A DNA stretch of 64,000 bases from Monoplex corrugatus (taxonomy: Eukaryota; Mollusca; Gastropoda; Littorinimorpha; Ranellidae), in assembly GCA_030674185.1 (NCBI GenBank), contig JAPXFY010000022.1, positions 46,472,398 to 46,536,397 of the forward strand, given 5' to 3'. Each line of letters opens with the position of its first letter. Position 1 is the first letter of the stretch. The notes beneath the pieces were generated by a model. It did not search any database and was not told the DNA's origin. It saw only the letters and a list, made by a program, of their open reading frames with translations. A program made the translations under genes and the position numbers. Below, one piece after another: positions 1 through 10,528 of the stretch.

Positions 1-65
1 TGACTGTGTGTGTGTGTGTGTGTGTGTGCACGTGAGTATATACAAAATTAATTTTCACTACTCAC

Positions 66-216
66 AAGGTACACAAATCTTGCACCAGGTAATACTTGGC
101 TTCTTGCTGTAGTTCTAACAACTCCCGTCTGTTCTCTGGAAGCGGTAATGTGCCATCCCGCAGAAAATTGAGGATGGAACCAAAATGTTTTCCAGATCGA
201 TCAATGAGAATCCAAC
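66..216 (-). CDS. KCTD10/TNFAIP1: BACURD-family BTB/KCTD adaptor, coding exon 2 (gene runs off left edge)
   Basis: Read on the minus strand, this exon starts after an acceptor (ctttcag) and continues the BTB domain of exon 1. It begins [20 protein letters not shown], continues through a [13 protein letters not shown] segment, and ends [11 protein letters not shown] before a GTGAG donor at 65-61. The exon is 151 nt, enters in phase 1 and leaves in phase 2, matching exon 1. The [20 protein letters not shown] and EAKYYLVQ blocks are hallmarks of KCTD10/KCTD13/TNFAIP1. These proteins act in the cytosol and nucleus as substrate adaptors for CUL3 ubiquitin ligase, known for RhoA turnover. The C-terminal half of the protein is left of the window. 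Which of the three vertebrate paralogues it matches cannot be told; invertebrates probably carry one pro-orthologue. Confidence 0.93.
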
Positions 217-220
217 CTGA

Positions 221-470
221 AAGTGAAAGGCAAACAAACTGCTTTTAATGCATCACCAAAACAAAAGATTTTAGCAGCTGAAAAGCTAAACATGGGTCAG
301 AAAGATCAGTTATATTTTATATCCACTGATGACTGGTGAAAGGCGAACAAACTGCTTTTTATACATCATGGAAACAAACGATACTATTGATGACTGGTGA
401 AAGGCGAACAAACTGCTTTTTATACATCATGGAAACAAACAATACTAGCAGCTGAAAAGCTAAACATCTA
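221..470 (+). repeat. Diverged short tandem duplication beside KCTD exon 2
   Basis: The phrase gtgaaaggcraacaaactgc recurs at about 223, 339 and 397. The last two copies are about 58 bp apart and nearly identical, including the following tttttatacatcatggaaac. A second phrase, agcagctgaaaagctaaaca, occurs at about 274 and 447. The first copy lies immediately against the exon 2 acceptor, so the repeat appears to have grown from the intron edge. Confidence 0.75.
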
Positions 471-516
471 TAGGTCAGACCGGTCACATTTATCTATTGA
501 CTGCCTCTTGCTTTGG

Positions 517-672
517 CCAAACCAGACAGGGGAAGTCACTCCTTCAGAGATGACTACAGCCCTTGCGGCATTTAGTACGTAAAAGAGTTCTGTGCCAAAC
601 CAGACAGGGGAAGTCACTCCTTCAGAGATGACTACAGCCCTTGCGGCATTTAGTATGTAAAAGAGTTCTGTG
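517..672 (+). repeat. 78-bp direct tandem duplication
   Basis: Two adjacent copies of a 78-bp segment starting ccaaaccagacaggggaagt differ by only one or two bases (for example ttagtacg versus ttagtatg). The near identity implies a recent duplication. No coding potential is evident. Confidence 0.9.
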
Positions 673-904
673 CCACTCCGGATCCAGCTGCAACGCTAAG
701 ACAGTAAGAGAGTGATTTTGTTTCCATGCAATGCCTGTTTCACTATAAACTCATTCAACGCCATGGACTAATGCCTGTTATCTCAAATTCAATCTCAGCA
801 CCCAACATTAAACCTGGCCTGTTCATTGCCCATCTTAATCATTAATGTTTCCATCATTCTGGTGGTGTCTGCCTTATGTTTCATAATGTCTCTTCTTCCC
901 CTTC

Positions 905-1118
905 CCATTTCAAGACCTTGTCAAAGTACAGGATTCTGCACAGATTCAGGAGTACGTCAGACAACTGCTGGCAGACTGGGTGGTGCATATGGAACTGCCT
1001 GATTGCAATGAATCTTTCATAAGCAAACTGAAACTCCTACACTCCTGCAAAGGTTTCTACATCCACAATGTAGATGCAATCCAGATGGTTGTTGGATTCG
1101 GTCTGTCTTGTTCTTGAG
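905..1118 (+). other. Coding-like open stretch of unknown identity
   Basis: After a possible acceptor (ttcccatttcaag), one plus-strand frame stays open for about 65 codons. It reads VKVQDSAQIQEYVRQLLADW, then VVHMELPDCNESFISKLKLL, before a TGA near 1118. The composition is protein-like and unlike the surrounding sequence, but I do not recognise a family. It has no start codon or clear donor. It lies antisense within KCTD intron 1 and may be a fossil of a mobile element or a processed gene. Confidence 0.3.
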
Positions 1119-2569
1119 GGGCAAAAAAAGGTCATGTAAGATGCAGGTTGTAATATAACCCTGAGCTGAGGTCATAGATGAGTGAGAGCCAAGACCTGAA
1201 CTTTTTTTTCATGGCCAGCAATATGAAGGCAATTATCATCTCTTTTAAAGCTTCACTGGCTGCAACCCTGAACAGGTTCTAGTCCATAGAGGCTGGACAC
1301 ACAAAGATTTTCTTAACCAAAGTCAAACCTATACATATGCAGTCAGACTGAAACTTAATGGAAGACTACCAGGTAACCTCTATCTCTACGCCAACCTGGC
1401 CCTTGTTATCCATTTTATTCCTTCATCTTAGCCAACCAGCTGTCTGTAGAAAAATGGTGGATAGGATGCGGGGGTAAAAGGATTAAACAGTGCAAGAGAC
1501 ATGACATTTTGACAGAACTAAAATCGGTGACATGTCAAATCAATTCATAACTGGAAACTTGTTTTTTTCCAATTAGTTCAACAGAGATTCATCACAATAG
1601 AATACTTCCATACATGATCCAATCAAATCTGACAGTGATTTTCTGGCAGAGTACATCATGAATGTTGCAAAGCACTGAAACAAGGTCTTGAAATAGGAGG
1701 AGAAGATGGGATGGGATCCTACAAGTATATCTACCAAACTAGCATGATCTGGCACATTAATGACTCCATCACCGACAGATTATTATGGGATGGGATGGAA
1801 AGGGGAGAGGCAGAGAACAACTTAACAACACGCCACCACCACCAAAATGATTGAGGCACTAAGACGGGCAGCAAACAGTTTCTGAGACATCAGATCTCAA
1901 ATCAAATGCATCAGCAACTGTGCCAACCACCCCTTAAGCCAGTTAAGGTGTAGGTCCAATCAGCCTGGTAGTATGACTAGCACAGTAGCACTAGCAGTAA
2001 GTAGTCTGGAAACCACTCACTGCATACTGATACTGTAGTCCTAAAGGAGACACAATATGTGATTTTCAAAATATAATTCAAACCATAACAAACTCTACTG
2101 AACACCACAAAACTAACCAAACAATGTCTCAGGGCTTCTTCTCTTTTAGTTCTACTCGACAGCCTTGTATCTGCTGTTTAGTACTTAGCAGCTCATTTTG
2201 ACTTGAAGGTTATCTGCCAGAAAAGCATATAAAGAAAGAAGGAATAAAGGGGCAGATACACCATTCTGACAAGTAACCTTGATACGGACATAAACAGCAG
2301 TAGTTCACCTGCCAATGCACTAAACTGTAAACAGGAATATTCCATGATGTCACTCTTCAGCTAAAGGGAAAGATTATTCAGACATGGAAAGCATGCATGT
2401 AATGTTCAGGAAATGCATGGGGAAGCAGATACATACAAATGCGAATGGTCTGTTTTTCAACTTTTGTCAATACAGACTGCGCTACATTTGACAACCAAAC
2501 TTTAACAAAGCTTTATCACCAGAATGACCCACAGTCTCTATTTGGTAATTTTAAACAAAAACAGCTTGA

Positions 2570-2740
2570 CAATAATGCACAGACACACATATAGTACACA
2601 CACATGCGTGCATGCACACACACAGTACACACATCTACATACAGTACACACATGTATACAGTACACACATATAGTAAACACATACAAACACAGATGCACA
2701 CACACACACACACACACAGACACACACACACACACACTCT
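2570..2740. repeat. CA/GT-rich microsatellite
   Basis: Imperfect (CA)n interspersed with acatgcgtgc-like and acatctacatacagtacac-like variants. Open frames across it are low-complexity Thr-His or Val-Cys strings and are not genes. Confidence 0.95.
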
Positions 2741-3329
2741 CTTTTTATGTATAGCACTTATATTGACATATATATACGAAAGTCAATTATTCATCATAAT
2801 TCATATATATGTGTAATTAAGTTCATTGTCATAAATTCTTTAAAGTTACAGTACACGTATATATATATATATATATATACTTGATTCATCTATTTTTATC
2901 ATAGCATTAGCTGACATGTCTACCCTCTCTTTTCTTTGTTTTTAATGCTTCTTTTACATTCTTCATTTTCCTTTGATTCTAATTTCTATACTATGAAGTA
3001 TGATATACTCATTCAAGGAGGGGGGGGGGGGGGGGGGACGTTTGTTTTTCATTTGAATTTCAGTTGTTTATTATTCATACTACTACTTTATGTCATTATT
3101 GTTAATTTTATGGTTATTGTTACATATTGTTAGGGGTTAACATGTATTTGCAGTATGTGTCTGCCTTTGTGAAGTGTGTCACTCACGTTTTTGTAAGGCG
3201 CTTGATTTACTGACAAGAAGTCAATATAATATTGTATTATGATTCATTATCATAACTTCATTGATATTCCATGTGTTATGGTTCATCTGGGTGGTGTTTT
3301 TATTATTATGCTCATGAATATAATGTGTG

Positions 3330-3425
3330 TAGAACAGCAAGGACTGGCTGTAAGACTGCTCCAATTGGAGTTATTGCTCAGACCTTGAGTAATAAAGCAT
3401 TTTGAGTTTTAAGTTTTAAGTTACG
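3330..3425 (+). mobile_element. LINE-type 3' end fragment
   Basis: A segment reading ggactggctgtaagactgct, then a cagacc...gagtaataaagcatttt tail, resembles 35470-35560 (ggactagttgtaagacaggt ... gaataacaaagtgttttt). Both end in a polyadenylation-like AATAAAG or AACAAAG followed by short repeats. This is the form of a dispersed LINE 3' terminus. Only the tail is recognisable. Confidence 0.55.
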
Positions 3426-3449
3426 GCTCTCGCATGGTCAAAAGAGTCA

Positions 3450-3478
3450 CCCCCCCCCCCCCCCCCCCCCCCCCCCCC
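3450..3478. repeat. Poly(C) tract
   Basis: About 29 consecutive C residues. A matching G tract lies at about 3019-3038 in the same intron. Confidence 0.95.
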
Positions 3479-4259
3479 ATATTTTCTACCTTTTGGTAAT
3501 AACTGAAATAGCATAAACAGTAACACACACACACACACTCTGTCTCTCTCTCTGAGTCTCTGTCTCTAATGGTGCCATTATGTTTACAACTCGCACAAAA
3601 CTTATTAATGGACAACACAATAACTGACCCCCAAATTCTCTGCCAGTATACTGTATAGTCAGTTCAATTTTGACCAAATAATAGGCCTAATGATTTAAAA
3701 CTGTCCCTTTTTGACAAAATGATAGGACTTATGACTTCAAACAGTCACTTCTTTACCGAAAGATAGACCTAATGACTTCAAACATGAAACAGTCACCTAG
3801 CAGGGATGTGATCTACCTCGCTCAATAACTTGAGTCCCATCAATCATACAGATTGGTAATCTGAATAGTCTGGTTCTACTTCTATCTTGACACAAAATGC
3901 GTTTTGTCTCAAAATGATAGGCCTATTGTTGCATGCCAGTAGCTAAATAATTAGGCCTACTGAGCATGAGGCTGCCTCGTGGTTAGACGTACATGTCATA
4001 CTTATGTCTGTACAACAATTTGAACAAGGTATTGCTGCATGCATACTCTACAAGACGATGCCTCGTATCACGTATGTCTGTACAAAAAAATTTCGGCTGA
4101 ATTTTGACCATTCGAGACAGACAATCTTAATCTTGAATACCGAGATGGGCGAATCATATTGAACAACTTGTCCAGCAGACTCCTCGTTGAGTAGTGAACT
4201 TAACATGATAACCCTTTAGTTATTAGTAGGCATTAGTACCTAGATGAGTGACATCTTAC

Positions 4260-4476
4260 CATCACTGTCTGTGAGAACTTCCATTCGACCGCTGAACATG
4301 GCTCGCAGCATGGTGTCATGTTTGACGAGCGTGCTGATAGTTGTGTAGTGTAAAGATCCTCCGACGTTCAACTTCACGTATTTGGACGTGTTGCCTTTGA
4401 TCACAGTGCTGTGAGACTCTCCCGACATGACGGCAGCTCTGGTCGCTCCAGCCTGGGCTGCCGACCTGTCCACCAT
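4260..4476 (-). CDS. KCTD10/TNFAIP1: BACURD-family BTB/KCTD adaptor, coding exon 1
   Basis: The minus-strand ATG at 4476 opens a 72-codon exon. It has a variable N-terminus ([20 protein letters not shown]) followed by the start of the BTB/POZ T1-type domain: [19 protein letters not shown], then [20 protein letters not shown]. LNVGGxLxYTT and [15 protein letters not shown] are diagnostic of KCTD10/KCTD13/TNFAIP1. The GTAAGA donor at 4259 leaves phase 1, and joining it to exon 2 restores the expected DGWILID. A second in-frame Met at codon 17 is an alternative start. By family knowledge the BTB domain mediates oligomerisation and CUL3 binding. The gene points away from IFT20, giving a divergent pair. 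Confidence 0.95.
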
Positions 4477-5138
4477 GTAAAGTACGGGCTGGTTTCACCT
4501 CTTTTCCTGTGTGGCTTGGTTTGTCACACTTGTCACGCTTAATACCCGGCCGTCTGTCTTTTAAATCTACTGTCTGCTTGGGCACATAACCGGCCTTGAA
4601 GTCCAATATCCTAAAAATAAACTGCACACCCTGAGAAGTAATTTATACAGATGTCTGTTTTGACGTCATTTCTGATATGTTGCTAATTATAGATACCAAA
4701 CGTGCAATAGTCTGTCAGCTAAAGCGTAAACTTAGATGAAAATGAACTGGCGAATAGGATTTTTTTTTTTTTTTTTTTTTAACAATAGTTTCTCGTGATC
4801 ACAAGACGTATCCATACTTCTATACTCGACCTGCCCTTTTTATTTTGAGTTTTTCAAATACTGCAACTCACTACTGGCTCTCATGTACACATACAGAATA
4901 GCTAGTTGTGTTGTGATTCAGACCTTTATTTATTTACTTTACATTCCTTTTTTGAAAGTAAGATACACACACATACACATGTCATTTACATGTAACCAAG
5001 ATTATTCCAGTATAAAATACCAGTAATAAATTCACATGGCACCTGTGACGTTAGTGCATAATTATGGAATTCGTTCCGAGCGCGGAAACGTCATTTTGAG
5101 AAACTGAAACTGAAACTGAATCTCCTGCGCACGATGCG
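4477..5138. promoter_or_regulatory. 5' flank of KCTD, presumed promoter side of the divergent pair
   Basis: This sequence lies upstream of the KCTD start codon. The first 150 bp is moderately GC-rich, then AT-rich with a T run at 4761-4782. No TATA box or initiator can be assigned with confidence. In human the homologous gene pair shares a short bidirectional promoter, so the transcription start sites of both genes could lie here; that is inference. Positions 5029-5120 hold a dispersed repeat. Confidence 0.4.
5029..5122 (+). mobile_element. Dispersed repeat, LINE 3'-terminal segment with (GAAACT)n tail
   Basis: The segment reads catggcacctgtgacgttag, then gaattcgttccgagcgcgga, and ends in gaaactgaaactgaaactga. 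Clear relatives occur at 19188-19238 (plus) and 62645-62740 (minus). The 18.9-19.2 kb copy follows an RT C-terminal remnant, suggesting this is the 3' end of a LINE family. Confidence 0.65.
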
Positions 5139-5272
5139 CGTTCGTTCGTTCGTTCGTTCGTTCGTTCGTTCGTTCGTTCGTTCGTTCGTTCGTTCGTTCG
5201 TTCGTTCGTTCGTTCGTTCGTTCATTCGTTCGTTCGATCGTTCGTTCGTTCGTTTGCTTGTTTGTTTGTTTG
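5139..5272. repeat. (TTCG)n tetranucleotide microsatellite
   Basis: About 30 tandem TTCG units, with variants (ttcattcg, ttcgatcg) and a (TTTG)n tail, follow the LINE tail. Frames through it give Arg-Ser-Phe-Val or Arg-Thr-Asn-Glu strings that are not genes. Confidence 0.97.
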
Positions 5273-5519
5273 TTCCAGGAAGCCAACCCGGACTCAGTCG
5301 GGTCAGAGAAGCAAGCTGCTTTGGGGACACCCACCAGGACAGACCCTGCACTGCAATTGGGTCATTCCGTTCAACAGTGCTTTTCCCCCCGGATCCAAGT
5401 TAATAAAGACACTGCCTACTGAGCCCCTACTAACGACAGTAACTGCTCCAACGATAGACTCCATGAACTGCTGACACCAAAGATGCAGACTCGAACAGCA
5501 TTTACCCCAGGCATAGGAA

Positions 5520-6603
5520 GCGGTACATGAGGCAAAGGAAACTAAAGCTGATGTCACAAGACAAGCGGTACATGAGGCAAAGGAAACTAAAGCTGATGTC
5601 ACAAGACAAGCGGTACATGAGGCAAAGGAAACTAAAGCTGATGTCACAAGACAAGCAGTACATGAGGCAAAGAAAACTAAAGCTGATGTCACAAGACAAG
5701 CGGTACATGAGGCAAAGGAAACTAAAGCTGATGTCACAAGATAAGCGGTACATGAGGCAAAGGAAACTAAACCTGATGTCACAAGACAAGCGGTACATGA
5801 GGCAAAGAGCGGGACATGAGGCAAAGGTAACTAAAGCTGATGTCACAAGACAAGCGGTACATGAGGCAAAGGTAACTAAAGCTGATGTCACAAGACAAGC
5901 GGTACATGAGGCAAAGGAAACTAAAGCTGATGTTACAAGACAAGCGGGACATGAGGCAAAGGAAACTAAAGCTGATGTCACAAGACAAGCGGGACATGAG
6001 GCAAAGAGCGGGACATGAGGCAAAGGTAACTAAAGCTGATGTCACAAGACAAGCCGTACATGAGGCAAAGGAAACTAAAGCTGATGTCACAAGACAAGCG
6101 GGACATGAGGCAAAGGAAACTAAAGCTGATGTCACAAGACAAGCGGGACATGAGGCAAAGGTAACTAAAGCTGATGTCACAAGACAAGCGGTACATGAGG
6201 CAAAGGAAACTAAAGCTGATGTCACAAGAGAAGTGGGACATGAGGCAAAGGAAACTAAAGCTGATGTCACAAGACAAGCGGTACATGAGGCAAATGAAAC
6301 TAAAGCTGATGTCACAAGACAAAGTGGGACATGAGGCAAAGGAAACTAAAGCTGATGTCACAAGACAAGCCGTACATGAGGCAAAGGTAACTAAAGCTGA
6401 TGTCACAAGACAAGCCGTACATGAGGCAAAGGAAGCTAAAGCTGATGTCACAAGACAAGCCGTACATGAGGCAAAGGAAGCTAAAACTGATGTCATAAGA
6501 CAAGCGGTACATGAGGCAAAGGAAGCTAAAGCTGATGTCACAAGACAAGCGGTACATGAGGCAAAGGAAGCTAAAGCTGATGTCACAAGACAAGCGGTAC
6601 ATT
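5520..6603. repeat. 45-bp minisatellite, left part of split array
   Basis: About 24 copies of a 45-bp unit containing catgaggcaaaggaaactaa and gctgatgtcacaagacaagc. At about 5808 and 6003 short partial units (agagcgggacat) shift the phase. Because 45 is a multiple of three, long open frames exist on both strands; the plus-strand motif is AVHEAKETKADVTRQ. Without a start context, conserved flanks or splice sites this is not called a gene. The array resumes at 7651 after a LINE insertion. Confidence 0.95.
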
Positions 6604-7650
6604 ATTATTATTATTATTATTAAGGGCATTTAGAGCGCCTAATCTTTCTGGAAAGCCCTAAGCGCTTACAAACTGTACAATACACATTACATCGAACATA
6701 GAAACATAGGCCTAATATAATTTTCATCATACATGGCGGACCTCTGTCACTCCATCCCACAAGCACATACACACCGTTAATAATATCAAATATTAGTACC
6801 TACTCTCTGGCACACACACACATATCCTCCTCCCACCCCGAGACATATCTATAGGCGCACAGCAATAACATACACAGAAGCACGCTAGCGCGCAGACAGC
6901 ATAGCTCTTTTAGGTTAATAAATTTCAGAGAGGAAAGAGATGCGTTTTCAAGCCAGATTTAAATGACTGAAGACTTGTTTTGTGCCTCAGCGGGTAGGGA
7001 AGTGAATTCCATGAGGAAGGGGCTTGAAAAGAAAAGGATCGCTCACCATATGATTTTGTTCGAAAAGTTGGGATTCGAAATAAGCGGGTATCGGCTGAGG
7101 TACGAAGATGACGAGATGGAACGTATAGTTGAAGATATTCAGACAGGTAAGAGGGAATAGAATTGTCGGAGTATCTGAAGCACTGAACAGCAATTTTATG
7201 TTGGATCCTTTTCAACACAGGTAACCAATGCAAGTCTTGGAGAAGAGGAGAGACATGCTGAAATTTGGAAGACCGAAATACTAGCCAAGCGGCATGGTTC
7301 TGTACTTTCTGAAGTTTGTCAAGGAGCTGTTTTGGGGAACCAGACAGAAGGGAATTACAATAGTCAAGACGAGAAAGAACGAAAGCACAAACTAATATTT
7401 TAGTAGCTTCGAGAGTAAGGAGATGACGGATGGAACCTATTCTACGAAGTTCAAGGTAACAGACACGACAGATGTTTGAGACATGCTGCTGAAAGTTAAG
7501 AGTGTTGTCGATGGTGACACCTAGATTCTTAACTTTTTGGGAGAGGGTGATGTCTGTCCCATTCAGTGATATGGAAGATGGAATTAAGTCACAGTTGAGA
7601 AGTTTTTTAGGAGTAATGAAAATCATTTCAGTTTTGTCTTGGTTTAGTTG
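6604..7650 (-). mobile_element. 5'-truncated LINE (CR1/L2-like RT tail) inserted in the 45-bp array
   Basis: This 1.05-kb minus-strand insert encodes the C-terminal end of a reverse transcriptase, has a 3'UTR, and ends in a (TAA)n tail at 6604-6622. It interrupts the minisatellite precisely: the array ends gcggtacat on the left and resumes gaggcaaagg on the right. The 3' sequence aagcgcttagggctttccag is typical of CR1/L2-like animal LINEs. No clear target-site duplication is visible beyond one or two bases. Confidence 0.9.
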
Positions 7651-7653
7651 AGG
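6925..7653 (-). pseudogene. Reverse transcriptase C-terminus of truncated LINE
   Basis: One open frame of about 240 codons begins within LNQDKTEMIFITPKK at the truncation point. It continues through VKNLGVTIDNTLNFQQHVS, CYLELRRIGSIRHLL, LSRLDYCNSLLSGSP and LQKVQNHAAWLVF, and ends SSWNSLPYPLRH and LKTHLFPL at a natural stop. These are the post-palm and thumb blocks of CR1/L2/Jockey-type RTs. The YADD catalytic core and endonuclease are missing, so it is a dead 5' truncation, though the remaining frame is undamaged and the insertion looks young. A related copy is at 63385-64000. Confidence 0.9.
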
Positions 7654-7700
7654 CAAAGGAAGCTAAAGCTGATGTCACAAGACAAGCGGGACATGATGGG
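7651..7700. repeat. 45-bp minisatellite, right remnant
   Basis: One further unit (gaggcaaaggaagctaaagc, then gatgtcacaagacaagcggg) restores the array after the LINE insertion. Read in the AVHEAKETKADVTRQ frame, it runs on for about 18 codons into a His/Asp-rich end before a TGA near 7733. Confidence 0.9.
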
Positions 7701-7814
7701 CTACAGAACCGACATGACGATGATGATTCATGATAATGGGAACGATTATCATGATATGGTGTTCCATCTAGTGGAGAACACAGTGTGTGTTATGGCTGTA
7801 TTCGACATTTACTA

Positions 7815-8112
7815 TCACGACATATCCTGGCACCAACCAGGCTGAGAGATCCAGACACCTTTAATGTTGATAAGAAAATCTGTGCAACACCTTCAATGGC
7901 TCATCCGTTAAGTGGATGAGGCTTGTGTGGTCCCAGTCTCTCTGATGCCCCTGTGGCATGCTCAAAAGAGCTGATCAGGACGGAAAAAGAACTATCACAA
8001 TTTTGTAATGATTTAAAAAAAAAAAAAACAACCTGTGGGCGTTTGAACACACCACTTCCCAGTTAGTAGTTTATTGCGTAACCACTTCGCCACAGTGACT
8101 GGTGCCTTCATT
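7815..8112 (-). mobile_element. tRNA-derived SINE, copy 1
   Basis: In minus orientation, a tRNA-like head (tggcgaagtggttacgc as A box, gtgtgttcaaacg as B box) lies at about 8045-8108. The body is conserved with the other copies: gactgggaccacacaagcct, catccacttaacggatgagc, and ctcagcctggttggtgccag. Related copies are at 24025-24370, 45885-46192 and 53352-53705. Confidence 0.75.
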
Positions 8113-8639
8113 GTTGTTTTTTTTTATAATTGTTAGTTGGATTAGAATTTGTTCTTGTTTATTATACTTGAATTTCAGGTTTCAATTTCAGTTTCCCTCA
8201 GATGGTATTACTCTACTGGGATTATTCTGTGTGCTAAAATCTGATGCCATGCGTGATAATCCAGCAATTAAATCATAGGCTTGCATAGGTGAACCTTACG
8301 TGCTGATGGGATGTTTAACTTCTACATAAGTTTGGGGTTTGTTTGGAGTTTGTTCAGAAGGAATTCATCACAAGCAGACAATTCTATAATGCTCTACCTA
8401 AATCTGCCAGCAATTATCTGGTAAACTCCCTGAGTCTGCTCAAAACCCTGCTGATGAGCTGACAAGAACACTCTTGAAATGGAGAGGGATGGGGGAAGAA
8501 GGGGTCTATAAAACACGAAGCTAGTGCCAACAGAATGATTGAAATATTTATAAGTAGGCAGAAAACAGGCCAGTTTTTAATGTTGCAGTTTGAGTGTAAC
8601 TAAAGATATCAGATATTGAGTCCACAGCTCTATCAAAAG

Positions 8640-9055
8640 AACCATCCAGCCTATGAAAAAAATGTTATGTGTCCAAGGCATGCTAGCGTCTCTTGTAGGC
8701 TACTTAACTTATGTGCTTTGGCAAAGTTTTTGCCCTTTGATTCTGATGTCCAGCTTGTCAGATGTTCGTCCTACTGACATAAACTCTGTCTTGGTGAAGC
8801 TGATTTTCATGCCATTGTTTTCACAGCTATTTTTCTATTCATTTGTATGTTTTTGCACGGCTGTATTTTATCATAGTTCATGATCACTTGTTATCAGTGA
8901 ATAATAACTCACACAAAGGTCCTTGATCATGATTTGCATGTCAAGTAAATAGATTGTCTATATAAATTATGAAAAAGGATAATGGTAGAACACATCCTTG
9001 TTGAGCTCCATATGTTACTTGAAATCAGTTGGAAAGTCCACTTGGCGTCCCTACA
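8640..9055 (-). pseudogene. Decayed LINE reverse transcriptase fragment
   Basis: Minus-strand translation gives YGAQQGCVLPLSFFIIYIDN at about 8960-9015 (RT motif GxxQGxxLSPLLFNIYI). Further on comes GMKISFTKTEFMSVGRTSD at about 8760-8830 (the GLKIxxxKTxxM block). The two pieces are in different frames and separated by stops, so this is an old inactive copy. It lies between KCTD and IFT20. Confidence 0.65.
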
Positions 9056-9464
9056 GCACTTTCACTATTATTTTTGCATAGATTGCATTTACGTTGCTGA
9101 GGTGCTGGCTCTTTATTCCATGGCTCTAAGACTTGTACATCATGATGATGGCATCTCCCATCGACCTGACGGGTGAGCAGCCGATCCCTTCAAGTGATTG
9201 TGGTACTTGAGGTTGGGTCTGTGAGTGATTCCCTAACTGCCGAATTGGGGGAGTACTGCAATGATGTTCTTAAATATCGACAACTTGAGTCCTGTTCAGC
9301 ACAGGCCTATTTATAAGTCATATAGGCATGGATATATGCATGTTTGCGTGCATTTACGTGATCAATTTTTGTTTGTTTGTGTGCTTTTGTGTTTTTTTTA
9401 TGGTTTATATTTGAGTAACCTGTGTGTGCACAGACACACAAGCATGCTAGTGACGTCAGTGTGC

Positions 9465-9475
9465 ATGTGTGTGTG

Positions 9476-9563
<88 letters not shown>

Positions 9564-9585
9564 TGTGTGTGTTTGTGTTTGTGCA
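9465..9585. repeat. (GT)n microsatellite
   Basis: About 55 almost uninterrupted GT dinucleotides. The Val-Cys and Thr-His frames are artefacts. Confidence 0.98.
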
Positions 9586-10156
9586 CGACATTATATACAT
9601 ATATTGTGAAATATCCACATAGCTATCAGAACTTGCAGAGTGTATGTCATCTTCTGATCTTAACTACCTTTAACAACTCCAGTCAGATCAAGTTGATCCT
9701 TACCAACTTCATAATTTATTGTATTTGACCGGACTGAACACAAGAAGTTGAAAATTTACGTTTGTTTATTTGTTTGTTTGAATCTCTTGAACGTGACAGG
9801 TGTTTCAGGCAGTAAAGGACTGTTTATTCCTCTTACTTAGATGGAAAAAAATATGTTGGCAGGGCTGAAGCATTTTAACGTTTCCTGGTATTTTCATATC
9901 CGCCGATAAAATTTTTATGGTTATTTTTATTTCGGCTGACAGTCAACCTTATGGCTATAAATAATTTTTTTTAAAAGACAATAGTATGTTTTCGAACTTT
10001 GCACGCATTGTTATCCATGTCATTGATATATCGTATATTACTGCATAACACACAGCGCATAGTATAGCAAATCTTAATTTGTCAAAAAATGTATTATGGT
10101 TAAAGTACGAAACTATACTATTATATGTTTTACTTTTTCTGCATACCAACACCAAA

Positions 10157-10283
10157 ATGGCAGACGAAGCGCTAGCTAAAGCTGGCTTGCACTTCGATGA
10201 ACTCAATAAAATTAGAGTTCTTGAACCAGAGGTAGCACAGCAGACACGAGAGTTGAAAGAAGAATGTAAAGATTTTGTTGACA
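10157..10283 (+). CDS. IFT20: Intraflagellar transport protein 20, exon 1
   Basis: The ATG lies in a good context (accaaaATGG) and opens [18 protein letters not shown], followed by [20 protein letters not shown] and DFVD. This is nearly identical to the N-terminus of animal IFT20. The exon ends at ACA before a GTGAGT donor, in phase 1. IFT20 is a small coiled-coil subunit of IFT complex B. By family knowledge it also sits at the Golgi and sorts membrane proteins to the cilium. The four exons together give 399 nt (132 residues plus stop), the same length as human IFT20. The gene is divergent from KCTD (start codons 5.7 kb apart); a non-coding 5' exon nearer KCTD is possible. All introns are inflated by repeats. 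Confidence 0.97.
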
Positions 10284-10528
10284 GTGAGTTTGATGTGTTC
10301 ATTATTAATCCGATGTTTACATTTTATTTGCAGTTTGTGCGTAATGCTGGTAGTGATAGTAAACAACGCGTTACTGACAACCAGTGAACCACTTACTGAT
10401 ATTCACTTATTCATTGAAGCCTATGATGACATGATGACGATCGGGCCTATATGACGTTGTAAACAGCAGTACGAACAACAGTGTGGTTATAAAGTTGAAT
10501 AATTGCGATTGTGACATGTGGACATGTC

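Larger units (their letters stand above)
217..4259 (-). other. KCTD intron 1, repeat-filled
   Basis: This is the intron between the two KCTD coding exons. It has a GTAAGATG donor at 4259-4252 and a ctttcag acceptor at 223-217. It contains short tandem duplications next to exon 2, a 78-bp tandem duplication at 517-672, a CA-rich stretch (2575-2740), a (TA)n at 2862-2878, runs of G at about 3019-3038 and of C at about 3450-3478, and a LINE-like 3' end at 3330-3425. No other convincing exon was seen apart from a weak coding-like stretch at 905-1118. Confidence 0.8.

Noticed and set aside
4316..4627. 103-codon minus frame overlapping the KCTD exon
   Set aside because: Different frame from the conserved BTB sequence; covers the 5'UTR and is a shadow.
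5303..6629. Many 100-200 codon frames on both strands in the 45-bp array
   Set aside because: They arise because the unit is a multiple of three and lacks stops; there is no start context, splice structure or homology, and partial units break the frame.
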